Source: Saccharospirillum impatiens DSM 12546 (GTDB taxonomy: Bacteria > Pseudomonadota > Gammaproteobacteria > Pseudomonadales > Natronospirillaceae). Taken from it: a stretch of 64,000 nt of DNA. The stretch spans positions 1-64,000 of the forward strand of contig NZ_AUIH01000022.1 in the NCBI RefSeq assembly GCF_000423605.1, in the 5' to 3' direction. Positions 49,654-59,732 of the stretch are shown here, piece by piece (positions within the stretch are counted from its first letter, which is position 1; each line of letters opens with the position of its first letter). The notes beneath the pieces were generated by a model. It ran no database searches, was not told the DNA's origin, and saw only the letters and a list, made by a program, of their open reading frames with translations. The position numbers and the translations under genes are program-made.

Positions 49654-49705
49654 GGCTGCCTTTTTCGGCGGTTTTCAGCTAACCCCTTCATTTAACTGGG
49701 AAAAC

Positions 49706-52243
49706 ATGAAGTATTTGGTCAAATCAACAGGCGTTATTCTGTGGGCATTCTTCTCTTTGATTTGTGCCCTGGTTCTCATTTCAGCCAGTGTCTATCTGTA
49801 TCTTAGCCCGTCTTTACCTGACGTACAGACTTTACGGGACATTCAGCTGCAAACTCCCATGCGTGTCGTTAGCGCCAACAACGAGCTGATTGCCGAGTTT
49901 GGCGAACAGCGTCGTAATCCGATTCAGTTCGACGAGATTCCACCATTATTCGTCAAAGCACTGGTCGCGATTGAGGATCAGCATTTCGAGGAACACCTGG
50001 GCGTAGATCCTTCCGGGTTCACCCGGGCGGTACTGACCGTGCTAATGACCGGGGAAACTGACGGCCCTGGCGGCTCGACTCTGACGCAACAAGTTGCCAG
50101 AAACTTCTTTCTGACCCGTGAAAAGACCATTACCCGCAAATTTACTGAGATTTTGCTCGCCTTTCAGATGGAACGGGAACTCAGCAAGCAGGAGATCTTT
50201 GAGCTTTATGCAAACAAACATTTTCTGGGTTACCGAGCATACGGCATTCAGGCCGCAGCTGATGTCTACTATGGCCGGGACGTCAATGATCTCACTCTAC
50301 CCGAGCTAGCGATGATCGCCGGTTTGCACCAGGCCCCTTCAGCCGCGAACCCACTGATCAACCCGGACAGGGCCAAGCGACGTCGCGACATGGTTCTGGG
50401 CCGAATGGCGGAGTTGAATTTCATACCCAGGGCAACCTACGAGGCGGCTGTTCAGTCACCGCTTACAGCAGGTCTCAGCGGAAACCGCCCCCAGATCGAC
50501 GCCTCTTATCTGGCAGAAATGGTGCGCGACCATATGGTTCAGCACTACGGCGAAGCCGCCTACACCGATGGCTACACCGTACACACGACGGTGAACACTC
50601 GCCTGCAAGCCGCCGCCAATCAGGGGATACGTCAGGCCCTGACTGATTACAGTCGTCGTCATGGCTACCACGGCCCCGAAGATCACTACGATGCTGAAGG
50701 CCTGTCAGAGGAAGACGCCCTGGCACGCTGGCGTGAGTTGATAGACAGAACACCGCGCTACGGCGGGCTGACACCAGCCGTGGTAGTCGCCACGACAGAG
50801 GACGCATTGCGTGTCATGCCACGCGGCAGTGAACCTGTCGACATCCCACTTACCCAACTCGAATGGGCGCGCCCCTACATCACTGAAGACAGCATGGGCC
50901 CCATCCCGGAAGCGGCTGCAGATATCGCCGAGCCTGGCGATCTGGTGCGTGTCGTTCAAACCGACGGGCAATGGCAGCTGACTCAGGTACCCTGGGCACA
51001 GGGGGCCATGGTGTCACTGGACCCCTCTGACGGTAGTGTGAACGCCCTGGTTGGCGGTTTTGATTTTCTACTGTCCAAGTATAACCGGGCCGTGCAGTCC
51101 AGCCGTCAACCGGGGTCTGTGTTCAAGCCCTTCGTGTATGCCGCTGCACTGGACAAGGGCTTCACTCCTGCCAGTATTGTTAACGACGCACCCATTGTGC
51201 GCTCAGACTCTCTACTGGAGGATGTCTGGCGACCGCGTAATTCAGGCGACCGCTACCTGGGGCCGATTCCCTTGCGTCAGGCACTGTATCAGTCCCGCAA
51301 CTTATCAGGCATCCGCATCCTCGAGGATATCGGCGTCGACTATGCCCGCCAATATGCCGAGCGATTCGGTTTTGACCAAAATGCGCTGCCGCGCGATATG
51401 ACCCTGGTTCTGGGCAGCACTGCAGCATCGCCTATGAACATTGCCCGGGCCTATGCTGTGTTTGCCAACGGCGGGTACCTGGTGGAGCCCTACTTTATTG
51501 ACAGCATCACCGACGCCAATGGCAACATCATCTTTGATTCCAATCCCACAGTGGTTTGCAAGAACTGCCCCGAGACACCCCGCCCCTTTGAACTAGAGTC
51601 TTCTGAAGAGCCCACTGATGGGCAGGCAGCGTCAGTAGCCGTAAATGTCGCCCCCATTACACTGAATATCGAAGACGACTCTGCCACTGAATCGCCCGTC
51701 GGGCCTCTGCAACCGCGCTATGCACCTCAGGTTATGTCGGAGCAAACCGCTTATCTGATGGACTCCATGCTAAAAGATGTGGTTCGCCGCGGCACCGGTC
51801 GCGTGGCTTACTCGACCATGGGCCGGGACGATTTGGCCGGCAAAACGGGAACAACCAATAATGCGGTTGACGCCTGGTTCAGCGGTTACAACGGAGATGT
51901 AGTGACCGCGGCCTGGATCGGCTTTGACGATAACCGGGGCCTAGGCCAAGCTGAATTTGGTGGTAAGGCTGCCTTGCCCGCCTGGATTACGTTCATGCAA
52001 GCGGCGCTGGCAGGCCAGGGCAGTAACACCCTGTCGCAGCCAGTTGGAATTGAGCGTATCCGCATAGATCCGGCAACTGGCTTGCTAGCCCGGCCCAACC
52101 AATCAAATGCTGTGTTCGAAATTTTCAGAGAAGGCACAGCACCGACTGAAGTTAGCCGGGAAGATGTCACCATCGACTTTTCATCTGACGGCAACGACAA
52201 CAACTCAGGCGGCGAAGCCATTTCACCGGAAATGCTTTTCTGA
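49706..52243 (+). CDS. mrcA: Penicillin-binding protein 1A
   Basis: A bifunctional peptidoglycan glycosyltransferase/transpeptidase, 845 residues. After a membrane anchor (about 8-30), the glycosyltransferase domain carries EDQHFEEHLGVD, GGSTLTQQVARNFFL and ELYANKHFLG. An OB-like insert follows (about 320-420). The transpeptidase domain has the nucleophile Ser in RQPGSVFKPF, SRN and KTGTTN. A segment with two Cys (VVCKNCPE) sits within it. The start is ATG 49706 (MKYLVKSTG) with GGGAAA ahead; the frame is open to 49652. Divergent from pilM, as in Pseudomonas ponA. Confidence 0.96.
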   Translation: MKYLVKSTGVILWAFFSLICALVLISASVYLYLSPSLPDVQTLRDIQLQTPMRVVSANNELIAEFGEQRRNPIQFDEIPPLFVKALVAIEDQHFEEHLGVDPSGFTRAVLTVLMTGETDGPGGSTLTQQVARNFFLTREKTITRKFTEILLAFQMERELSKQEIFELYANKHFLGYRAYGIQAAADVYYGRDVNDLTLPELAMIAGLHQAPSAANPLINPDRAKRRRDMVLGRMAELNFIPRATYEAAVQSPLTAGLSGNRPQIDASYLAEMVRDHMVQHYGEAAYTDGYTVHTTVNTRLQAAANQGIRQALTDYSRRHGYHGPEDHYDAEGLSEEDALARWRELIDRTPRYGGLTPAVVVATTEDALRVMPRGSEPVDIPLTQLEWARPYITEDSMGPIPEAAADIAEPGDLVRVVQTDGQWQLTQVPWAQGAMVSLDPSDGSVNALVGGFDFLLSKYNRAVQSSRQPGSVFKPFVYAAALDKGFTPASIVNDAPIVRSDSLLEDVWRPRNSGDRYLGPIPLRQALYQSRNLSGIRILEDIGVDYARQYAERFGFDQNALPRDMTLVLGSTAASPMNIARAYAVFANGGYLVEPYFIDSITDANGNIIFDSNPTVVCKNCPETPRPFELESSEEPTDGQAASVAVNVAPITLNIEDDSATESPVGPLQPRYAPQVMSEQTAYLMDSMLKDVVRRGTGRVAYSTMGRDDLAGKTGTTNNAVDAWFSGYNGDVVTAAWIGFDDNRGLGQAEFGGKAALPAWITFMQAALAGQGSNTLSQPVGIERIRIDPATGLLARPNQSNAVFEIFREGTAPTEVSREDVTIDFSSDGNDNNSGGEAISPEMLF

Positions 52244-52268
52244 AGTGCTTTTGTCACCAGAAACCAAT

Positions 52269-52295
52269 AAAAAAGGCCCCTTGAGGGGCCTTTTT
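52269..52295. terminator. Bidirectional terminator between mrcA and the malic enzyme gene
   Basis: GGCCCC and GGGGCC close a TTGA loop, with A- and T-runs on the two sides. It sits between the convergent stops and serves both. Confidence 0.9.
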
Positions 52296-52328
52296 AGTTT
52301 ATAGCACATTGTCGTTAACGACACGGTT

Positions 52329-53576
52329 TCACAGCTTGTACTCATCCGGCAATGGCAACCGGGCAACACCGGTCTCCACTGCTGCACGAGCCACTGCACC
52401 GGCAACCCGGTTCAGCAACCGCGAATCCAGAGCCTTGGGGATGATATAATTGCGTCCGAAGGACCATTGCTCACCACCGTAAGCGGCCACTACTTCCGGC
52501 AACACCTCTTCACGTGCAAGCTCTTTAATCGCATAGGCTGCCGCCAGTTTCATCTCTTCATTAATAGCTGTAGCACGCACATCCAACGCCCCCCGGAATA
52601 CAAAGGGGAAACCAAGTACGTTATTGACCTGGTTTGGGTAGTCGGACCGACCTGTTGCCATGATCAGGTCATCGCGGGTAGCCAGAGCCAGCTCAGGCTT
52701 AATTTCGGGATCCGGGTTGGCACAAGCAAAAACGATAGGATTTGGAGCCATGCGTTTTAACTGTTCAGCACTGAGCATGTCGGGGCCCGAAAGACCCAAA
52801 AACATATCAGCACCCTCAATGGCATCATCCAGCGTTCGGGCGTCAGTCACCGGATTGGCGAACTCACGCTTGTATTGATTCAGATCGTCACGCCCCGCAT
52901 GAATCACGCCTTTGCGGTCGATCATCAGCAAATTTTCAAGAGGCAGGCCCGCCGATACCAGCAAACGGGAGCAGGAAATGGCGGCAGCACCGGCACCCAA
53001 CACAACCAACTTGGCGGTGGACAGCGATTTGCCTTGTATTTCGAGGGCGTTGAGCATTCCGGCAACCGTTACGATGGCTGTGCCATGCTGATCATCGTGA
53101 AAGATGGGAACTTTGCACTTTTCGATCAACCGGCGTTCCACCTCAAAACACTCCGGTGCTTTGATGTCTTCCAGATTAATACCGCCAAAGGTCTCGGCCA
53201 TCAGCGAGACCGCCATAACGATTTCATCCACATTTTCTGTATCGAGCTCAATGTCGATGGAATCGATGTTGGCAAATCGTTTGAACAACAAAGCCTTGCC
53301 TTCCATGACTGGCTTGCTGGCCAGTGACCCCAGATTGCCCAGGCCAAGAATGGCAGTGCCGTTGGAAATAACGGCTACCAGATTCCCCTTCATAGTGTAT
53401 TTAAAGGCGTTTTCCGGATCTTCCGCGATTGCACGCACCGGCTCAGCCACGCCCGGGCTGTAGGCCAGAGACAGGTGCCGTGAGGTTTCAGCGGGTGTGG
53501 TTATTTCGATACTGAGCTTACCCGGGCGGGGCATGGCGTGGTATTCAAGCGCGTCGCGCTTTAACTCGTCTGACAT
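52329..53576 (-). CDS. NAD(P)-dependent malic enzyme, short form
   Basis: Decarboxylates malate to pyruvate with NAD(P) reduction. The 415-residue protein has LAYSPGVAEPV, NLVAVISNGTAILGLGNLG, the metal-binding FHDDQHGTAIV and the nucleotide-binding VVLGAGAAAISC. It is half the length of enterobacterial MaeB and lacks the phosphotransacetylase-like C-terminal domain that binds acetyl-CoA as inhibitor. Cofactor preference is not certain from sequence. It starts at ATG 53576; the same gene lies here in Pseudomonas. Confidence 0.94.
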   Translation of the reverse strand: MSDELKRDALEYHAMPRPGKLSIEITTPAETSRHLSLAYSPGVAEPVRAIAEDPENAFKYTMKGNLVAVISNGTAILGLGNLGSLASKPVMEGKALLFKRFANIDSIDIELDTENVDEIVMAVSLMAETFGGINLEDIKAPECFEVERRLIEKCKVPIFHDDQHGTAIVTVAGMLNALEIQGKSLSTAKLVVLGAGAAAISCSRLLVSAGLPLENLLMIDRKGVIHAGRDDLNQYKREFANPVTDARTLDDAIEGADMFLGLSGPDMLSAEQLKRMAPNPIVFACANPDPEIKPELALATRDDLIMATGRSDYPNQVNNVLGFPFVFRGALDVRATAINEEMKLAAAYAIKELAREEVLPEVVAAYGGEQWSFGRNYIIPKALDSRLLNRVAGAVARAAVETGVARLPLPDEYKL

Positions 53577-53735
53577 GATCGGTGTCCATTATTATTGTGC
53601 AGATAGGTAGGAAAGCCCGCAAAGCATAACGAAGCGCCTCGGGTCGCTCAAGCAATCGGGATAGAGGATAGTGCACGACAGTCTTGCTGACCATGCAAGA
53701 AATCGCAGAATTCCGGCTCAGCAACGGCCACAAAC

Positions 53736-53763
53736 AAAAAAGCCCGGCAGAGCCGGGCTTTTT
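53736..53763. terminator. Intrinsic terminator of rpmE
   Basis: AGCCCGGC and GCCGGGCT form an 8-bp stem with loop AGA, flanked by A6 and T5. It lies about 32 bases past the rpmE stop on the minus strand. Confidence 0.88.
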
Positions 53764-53795
53764 CAGTGCAATGCGCTTAAACCGACAAATTGTAC

Positions 53796-54011
53796 TTATT
53801 TGCCGATCTTGCGTGCAGAAAAACGAGACTTGAAGCGATCGATACGGCCGCCAGAGTCAACAATCTTCTGCTTGCCAGTATAAAACGGGTGACAAGCCGA
53901 GCAAACGTCGAGGTGCATTTCACCGCCACGGGTGGAGCGAGTCTTAATGACGTTACCGCAGGAGCAGTTGGCCGTCAGTTCCAGATAGTTCGGATGTATA
54001 TCAGCTTTCAT
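53796..54011 (-). CDS. rpmE: 50S ribosomal protein L31
   Basis: A 71-residue ribosomal protein bridging the subunits. It is the zinc-containing type: Cys16, Cys18, Cys37 and Cys40 (ANCSCGN and [12 protein letters not shown]). The start ATG 54011 has GAGGTG five bases ahead. It is transcribed alone, divergent from priA, and ends at a strong terminator. Zinc-dependent L31 usually has a zinc-free paralog elsewhere under Zur control; none is in this window. Confidence 0.98.
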   Translation of the reverse strand: MKADIHPNYLELTANCSCGNVIKTRSTRGGEMHLDVCSACHPFYTGKQKIVDSGGRIDRFKSRFSARKIGK

Positions 54012-54135
54012 GGGTCACCTCTATTGTGCCGCCACCCGATCTTGATTGCCGGGCACCGCACTTTGACGAAAGAAACAGCTTCAGGGCACAATGCCTGCAG
54101 CTTGCTGCCTGAGCGGTAACCGCAAACAAGCAACT

Positions 54136-56394
54136 ATGCATGACCAATGCCCCAAAAATGGGAGCGCAATCATACCAGAGTCTGATCGATTGACAACCAC
54201 TTCTGAATACCTGCCAAGTATCGCTGACATAGCCGTTCCAGGGCCTTTCAAAGGTCCGTTAAGTTACCGGATTGAGCCTGGCCAAACACCGGAACCCGGC
54301 TGTCGGTGTCTGGTGCCATTACGCTCCCGGCAGGTAGTGGGTGTGGTGACCAGCGTTCGGCCTGCAAGCACCGATGACGGCGATAACCTGAAAAGCATCC
54401 TGCGGGTTCTGGATGCCTCGCCATTGCTCAGTACCGATGTTCAGCAACTGGCTCAATGGGTCAGCCGCTACTATTTATACGACGTCCACCCGGCCTATAT
54501 GCTTGCCTTACCGGCCGCTCTACGCAGTGGCGACACAGCGCAACTGAATGACGAACCCGTGCTGGAACTCACCGTCGCTGGCCGGCATTTGGACTCCGAC
54601 AAACTAAAAGGTCGCCGCCAGAGAGAAGCGCTGGCCTTGTTGCAAACGCTTGACAAGGACAACCAACCAAGCACGCCCGCTTTGCTGCGAGCCAGGGGCA
54701 TGGAGCGCACGCACTGGAAAGGCCTGATCGACAAGCGCTTGTTAAAACAGCGACCGGCGCACCTGGTACCCGGGGTTCCAAAAGGTCAACTGCGCCAGGA
54801 GGCTCTGGTCTTGAATAAGGACCAGGCAGCAGCTCTGAAAAAATTGCCCGTCACCGATTTTGCGGTTCAGTTACTGGAAGGGGTAACAGGAAGCGGTAAA
54901 ACCGAGGTTTACCTGCAAGCCATGCAACGCACGTTAGCCCGGGGCAAACGCGTATTGGTGCTGGTACCTGAAATCGGCCTGACCCCACAAACCCTGACTC
55001 GGTTCCAGCAACGTTTTCAGGATAGCCTGGTGGCCCTGCACAGCGGTCTGACCGACAAACAGCGCACCAATGCCTGGTTGCGGGCACAGGCTGGCGAGGC
55101 GAGCATTATTCTGGGCACACGCTCGGCCGTGCTGACGCCGATTCCGGATCTCGGTCTGATCGTCGTCGACGAAGAACACGATGCCTCATACAAACAACAG
55201 GACACCTTGCGCTACCACGCCCGGGATCTGGCTATCTACCGTGCCCGCCTGCTGAACATTCCGGTCATGCTGGGTTCGGCGACGCCGTCGCTGGAATCTC
55301 TGCACAACGCGCAGCAGGGCCGCTATCAGCATCAGCAGTTGCAGCAACGTGCCCAGGGGCAAAAACGGGCGCGGCTGGAAACCATCGACATGCGCAAGCA
55401 GAAACAGGAGCACGGTGTTTCGGAGCGCCTGTTGCACAGGGTTCGCCAGCACCTTGAAGGCGGCAACCAGGTATTGCTGTTTTTGAATCGGCGTGGCTAT
55501 GCACCTTCCTGGTTCTGCCGCCAGTGCGGCTGGATGTCGGACTGCCCCTTCTGCGACGCTCGACTGACCTACCACCGGGGTCGCCACCAGATGCTGTGCC
55601 ATCACTGTGGTCACCAGGAGCAACCGCACCAGCAATGCCCCGACTGCGGCTCAACCGACCTGACGCCCCTGGGAGCGGGCACGGAAAGAGCCGAAGAAGC
55701 ACTGGCGTCCTGGTTTCCGGACACCCCCATCATTCGCTTCGACCGCGACTCGGTCGCCAACGCGCGCGACCTGGAACAACAGCTCAGTCGCGCCCAGGCC
55801 AAAGGCCCTGCCATTCTGGTGGGCACCCAAATGCTGGCCAAAGGCCACCATTTCGAGCGCGTTACCCTGGTGGGCATCATCGACATGGACGCAGGCCTGT
55901 TCAGTGCCGACTTCCGGGCTCGTGAGCGTATGGGGCAACTTCTGGTACAAGTATCCGGCCGGTCCGGTCGGGGCGATCTGGCCGGCGAAGTCGTGCTGCA
56001 AACCTTCCATCCGGACCACCCCTTTTTTACCCCTTTGCTGGAACAGGACTACCCCGCGTTCGCCACTCAACTATTGGCTGAACGTCAACGCTCAGGGCTG
56101 CCCCCCTTTGGCTTCCTCGCCTGTCTGCGCAGCGACAGCGCCTACCCGCAACGAGCCGAGCAACTTCTGAAGGAAATGGCACAGCGGCTACTGGCTGAAC
56201 CCGGCATTCGTGTCTTTGGTCCGTTACCAGCGCTGCTCTCACGCCGAGCCGGGAAGCACCGTTTCACCCTGCTGGTGCAAAGCCACCAGCGCAGCCGATT
56301 GCACTCTGCACTGCAACCGCTGGTCGCTGACTACCCGCGCCAACAACGTCACCTGACCTGGCATCTGGACATAGACCCGATTGACCTGATGTAA
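54136..56394 (+). CDS. priA: Primosomal helicase PriA
   Basis: A 3'-5' DNA helicase that restarts collapsed replication forks. The N-terminal 3'BD domain begins at YLPSIADIAVPGPFKGPLSYRI. The helicase core has Walker A GVTGSGKTEVY and Walker B VDEEHDASYKQQD, and the zinc region has the cysteines of FCRQCGWMSDCPFC, LCHHCGH and CPDCGS. The start is uncertain: ATG 54136 gives 752 residues, TTG 54190 gives 734, closer to other PriA proteins; the frame is open to 54091. Followed by a palindromic repeat, then argS. Confidence 0.95.
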   Translation: MHDQCPKNGSAIIPESDRLTTTSEYLPSIADIAVPGPFKGPLSYRIEPGQTPEPGCRCLVPLRSRQVVGVVTSVRPASTDDGDNLKSILRVLDASPLLSTDVQQLAQWVSRYYLYDVHPAYMLALPAALRSGDTAQLNDEPVLELTVAGRHLDSDKLKGRRQREALALLQTLDKDNQPSTPALLRARGMERTHWKGLIDKRLLKQRPAHLVPGVPKGQLRQEALVLNKDQAAALKKLPVTDFAVQLLEGVTGSGKTEVYLQAMQRTLARGKRVLVLVPEIGLTPQTLTRFQQRFQDSLVALHSGLTDKQRTNAWLRAQAGEASIILGTRSAVLTPIPDLGLIVVDEEHDASYKQQDTLRYHARDLAIYRARLLNIPVMLGSATPSLESLHNAQQGRYQHQQLQQRAQGQKRARLETIDMRKQKQEHGVSERLLHRVRQHLEGGNQVLLFLNRRGYAPSWFCRQCGWMSDCPFCDARLTYHRGRHQMLCHHCGHQEQPHQQCPDCGSTDLTPLGAGTERAEEALASWFPDTPIIRFDRDSVANARDLEQQLSRAQAKGPAILVGTQMLAKGHHFERVTLVGIIDMDAGLFSADFRARERMGQLLVQVSGRSGRGDLAGEVVLQTFHPDHPFFTPLLEQDYPAFATQLLAERQRSGLPPFGFLACLRSDSAYPQRAEQLLKEMAQRLLAEPGIRVFGPLPALLSRRAGKHRFTLLVQSHQRSRLHSALQPLVADYPRQQRHLTWHLDIDPIDLM

Positions 56395-56430
56395 CTCAAT
56401 TTTTTTGAATTCACTGAGAAGACAAGCAGC

Positions 56431-56533
56431 GGCTGCCGGGTGAGCTCCTGAGGGGTAGTCCGCAGCAGGGATGCTGCGGCCTAGGCTCCAGGGACGGATT
56501 TACGCCGACCCCTCAGGAGCTCGCCCGGTGGCC
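56431..56533 (-). repeat. Palindromic intergenic repeat, copy C
   Basis: 103 bases in minus orientation. The outer arms 56431-56456 and 56508-56533 match at 23 of 26 positions. Inside are the conserved block (reverse complement GGCGTAAATCCGTCCCTGG) and the hairpin CCGCAGCA around 56460-56478. It fills the gap between priA and argS; the remaining 190 bases before argS show no other feature. Confidence 0.8.
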
Positions 56534-56722
56534 GTTGCGGACCAATGCCACTCAGCCAACCCAAACGAGTTGTCTGCCCGGCGACTCATGGTGACAACAC
56601 CAGCAGCGGTGGAGTCCGGCCGGGGTTTCATGGATAATGCCCAACATTCAAATCGCCTCCACCGCCCAGCCGGGTGAGCGCCCTCAGTTCCGCCTACGTT
56701 ATAAACGGGAGTTTCGTACACA

Positions 56723-58408
56723 ATGAAAGATCAGGTTGCCGAGTTACTGAACCAGGCTGTTAGCCAGTTGAAGTCCAGCGGCGTTATTCCCGAGCAACAC
56801 CCGGTGCGCATCATGGTCGACAATACCCGTGACAAATCCCACGGTGACCTGGCCAGCAACGTTGCCCTGACTCTGGCCAAACCCTGCGGCCAACCACCCC
56901 GTACCATGGCCGAACAGATCATTGCCGCGATTCCGGAAAATACCCTGATCGACAAGGTCGAGATTGCCGGGCCAGGCTTTATCAATGTGTTTCTTGCGGG
57001 TGCTTCCAGCGCTGAAATCGTTTCCGACATTCTCAGTCAGGGTACCGTCTTTGGTCGCAACGCCAGCGGCCAGGGAGAAAAGGTTCAGGTCGAGTTTGTG
57101 TCTGCAAACCCCACCGGTCCGCTGCACGTCGGTCACGGTCGTGGTGCGGCAGTTGGTGATTCGCTGTGCCGCTTGCTGGCCGCCAATGGCTGGGAGGTTA
57201 CCCGGGAATTCTATTACAACGACGCCGGCGCACAGATCAAAAACCTTACCCTGTCAGTCCAGGCCCGCGCCAAAGGCCTCGGGCCGGACGACAGTACCTG
57301 GCCGGCCGACGGTTACCGGGGCAACTACATCACCGACGTCGCCAACAGCTACATGGACGGCGACACCATTGATGCCGACGACCGGCACGTCACTGGCGCG
57401 GCCGATGCAGACAATCTCGACGCGATTCAGCAGTTTGCCGTCGCCTATCTGCGCCGCGAGCAGGACCTGGACCTGAAAGCCTTTGGCGTGCAGTTCGATG
57501 TCTTCTTTCTGGAATCTTCGCTATACAACGATGGCAAGGTTGAAGCAACGGTTCAGCGCCTGATAAAACAAGGTTTCACCTACGAATCGGACGACGCGCT
57601 CTGGTTAAAAACCACCGAATTCGGAGACGACAAAGACCGCGTCATGCGCAAGCGGGACGGCGGCTACACCTACTTTCTGCCAGACGTTGCCTACCACAAA
57701 GACAAGTTCGACCGTGGCTTCAAGCGTGTGATCAACGAACAGGGTGCCGACCACCACAGTACCGTTACCCGGGTGCGAGCGGGCTTGCAAGCCCTGCAAT
57801 TGGGCATCCCGGAAGGCTACCCGGACTATGTATTACACCAGATGGTCATGGTCACCAAAGGCGGCGAAGAAGTTAAAATCTCAAAACGGGCGGGCGACTA
57901 TGTCACGCTGCGCGACCTGATTGACGAAGTCGGCAGCGACGCGACCCGGTATTTTCTGGTCTCCCGCCGGGCCGATTCGCAACTGACCTTCGACATCGAC
58001 CTGGCCCGCAGCCAGAGCAACGACAATCCGGTCTATTACATTCAATACGCCCACGCACGGGTTCAGGCATTACTGCGCAAGCTCGAACAGGACGGTCACA
58101 GCTACAACCAGCAACAGGGCATCGACGCCCTGGGACAGCTGGAGCTGGACGATGAGCGCGCCCTGATGACTCAGCTGCGGCGCTATCCGGAAGCCGTCGC
58201 CCACGCTGGCCAGTCACTGGAACCCGCGGGCATTGCCACCTACCTGAAAGACCTGGCCAGTCAGTTCCACGCCTACTACAACAACAACCGTATGCTGGTC
58301 GACGACGCTGAGCTGCGCAATGGCCGGGTTGCACTTGCCGTCGCAGTCGGTCAGGTACTGGCCAATGGCCTGGATCTGCTCGGCGTCAGTGCACCGGAGA
58401 GCATGTAA
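56723..58408 (+). CDS. argS: Arginyl-tRNA synthetase
   Basis: Charges tRNA-Arg. The 561 residues include the N-terminal Add1 domain, the HIGH-type motif PTGPLHVGHGRGAAVGDS (about 130-147), a KMSK-like KISKRAGDYVTLRDLI and the C-terminal DALR anticodon-binding domain. The start ATG 56723 follows GGGAG at 11 bases, a little far. It is co-linear with the FtsN-like gene two bases downstream. Confidence 0.97.
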   Translation: MKDQVAELLNQAVSQLKSSGVIPEQHPVRIMVDNTRDKSHGDLASNVALTLAKPCGQPPRTMAEQIIAAIPENTLIDKVEIAGPGFINVFLAGASSAEIVSDILSQGTVFGRNASGQGEKVQVEFVSANPTGPLHVGHGRGAAVGDSLCRLLAANGWEVTREFYYNDAGAQIKNLTLSVQARAKGLGPDDSTWPADGYRGNYITDVANSYMDGDTIDADDRHVTGAADADNLDAIQQFAVAYLRREQDLDLKAFGVQFDVFFLESSLYNDGKVEATVQRLIKQGFTYESDDALWLKTTEFGDDKDRVMRKRDGGYTYFLPDVAYHKDKFDRGFKRVINEQGADHHSTVTRVRAGLQALQLGIPEGYPDYVLHQMVMVTKGGEEVKISKRAGDYVTLRDLIDEVGSDATRYFLVSRRADSQLTFDIDLARSQSNDNPVYYIQYAHARVQALLRKLEQDGHSYNQQQGIDALGQLELDDERALMTQLRRYPEAVAHAGQSLEPAGIATYLKDLASQFHAYYNNNRMLVDDAELRNGRVALAVAVGQVLANGLDLLGVSAPESM

Positions 58409-58410
58409 CT

Positions 58411-59052
58411 ATGGCGCGCGATTTCGCCAATAAGCCACCGCCGCCACCGCCGGAACGCAGCCGCATACCGCGTTGGGTCTGGGTATTCACTACCCTGGCG
58501 TCCGTGGCCTTTGTCGGTTTCCTGACCTACCTTAGCCAGATCCCGGCTGATGGCCAGGGGGCCCAGGCCTTGCGCGACCGTGTTCAGCAAATACAGATTC
58601 CATCGCGTTCAGCGACTCCGGAAGACCCGGAACCAGCCCCGGAGGCAGAAGCAGAAGCATCGGCAACCCCATCACTGGAGCAGGCGTTCGAGTTCTACCG
58701 GTTGCTGCGTGACGACGAAGTCCCCATTCAACTGCCCAGGCCACAAACAGATACCCCAGCCAGCAGCACCGATGCGCCCTCAGGCACTCAAGCGCCAGCC
58801 ACGCCGACCGCCAGCGAACGCTGGATCATTCAGGTCGCGTCATTTTCCAGGGTCGCCGATGCAGACCGGTTGCGGGCCGAGCTAATCATTAATGGCCTGA
58901 CCGAAGCGCACCTGACCACGGTCGACCTCGGTGACCGGGGAATCTATCATCGCGTCATGGTCGGCCCCTTTGACAATCGCTCGCGTCTCAACCGGGCTCA
59001 GGATGTACTGGTGGAGCTTGATCATCAGGTGATGGTACGAAACGTCAATTGA
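58411..59052 (+). CDS. FtsN-like SPOR-domain cell-division protein
   Basis: A 213-residue bitopic membrane protein. A short cytoplasmic tail with six consecutive prolines (about 9-14) leads to a membrane helix (about 24-42), a Pro/Ala/Glu-rich periplasmic linker and a SPOR domain (about 132-212, RWIIQVASFSRVADADRLRAELI) that binds septal peptidoglycan. Its place between argS and hslV is that of ftsN in enterobacteria and the FtsN-like gene of Pseudomonas. The essential FtsN segment is not obvious, so I leave the symbol open. Two bases separate it from argS. Confidence 0.88.
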   Translation: MARDFANKPPPPPPERSRIPRWVWVFTTLASVAFVGFLTYLSQIPADGQGAQALRDRVQQIQIPSRSATPEDPEPAPEAEAEASATPSLEQAFEFYRLLRDDEVPIQLPRPQTDTPASSTDAPSGTQAPATPTASERWIIQVASFSRVADADRLRAELIINGLTEAHLTTVDLGDRGIYHRVMVGPFDNRSRLNRAQDVLVELDHQVMVRNVN

Positions 59053-59202
59053 GATAAGCCACTTGAAGCCGCGACCCTGGATTCACTTCGGGGTCCTCAA
59101 ACCCAAAGCTCACCGGTAATCTGACCGCCTTTACGCCCCGCCAACACTTTGAAATCCAACACCTGCCCCCACATACCCGACAAAGCCTCAATGGATGTAG
59201 AG

Positions 59203-59721
59203 ATGACGACGATTGTTTCCGTGCGTCGCGACAACGCCGTAGTAATCGGTGGCGACGGCCAGGTTTCCCTGGGCAATACCGTAATGAAAGGCAACGCGCG
59301 CAAAGTACGCCGCTTGTATCACGACAAAGTCATCGCTGGTTTCGCCGGCGGGACGGCCGATGCTTTCACCCTCTTTGAAAAGTTCGAAGGCCACCTGCAA
59401 CAACACAGCGGTCACCTCACCCGTTCCGCCGTTGAGCTGGCCAAAGAGTGGCGCAGCGACCGGGCGCTGCGCCGACTGGAGGCCATGTTAGTGGTCGCGG
59501 ATACGGAAACCACCCTGGTGATTTCCGGTACCGGTGATGTGGTGGAACCCGAGCACGGCATCGTAGCCATTGGCTCAGGTGGCAACTATGCGCTCGCCGC
59601 GGCGAGAGCGTTGCACGAAAACACCGAACTGGACGCTGACGCCATCGCGCGGCGAGCACTGGATATCGCAGCCGATATTTGCGTATTCACCAATCACAAC
59701 GCCGTCTTTGAAGCGCTGTAA
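59203..59721 (+). CDS. hslV: ATP-dependent protease proteolytic subunit HslV
   Basis: The dodecameric threonine peptidase of the HslUV protease. Removal of Met exposes the catalytic Thr of [39 protein letters not shown] follows. This fixes the start at ATG 59203 (172 residues) although the frame is open to 59149. It is 11 bases ahead of hslU, a classic heat-shock operon. Confidence 0.98.
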   Translation: MTTIVSVRRDNAVVIGGDGQVSLGNTVMKGNARKVRRLYHDKVIAGFAGGTADAFTLFEKFEGHLQQHSGHLTRSAVELAKEWRSDRALRRLEAMLVVADTETTLVISGTGDVVEPEHGIVAIGSGGNYALAAARALHENTELDADAIARRALDIAADICVFTNHNAVFEAL

Positions 59722-59732
59722 CGAGGTACCTG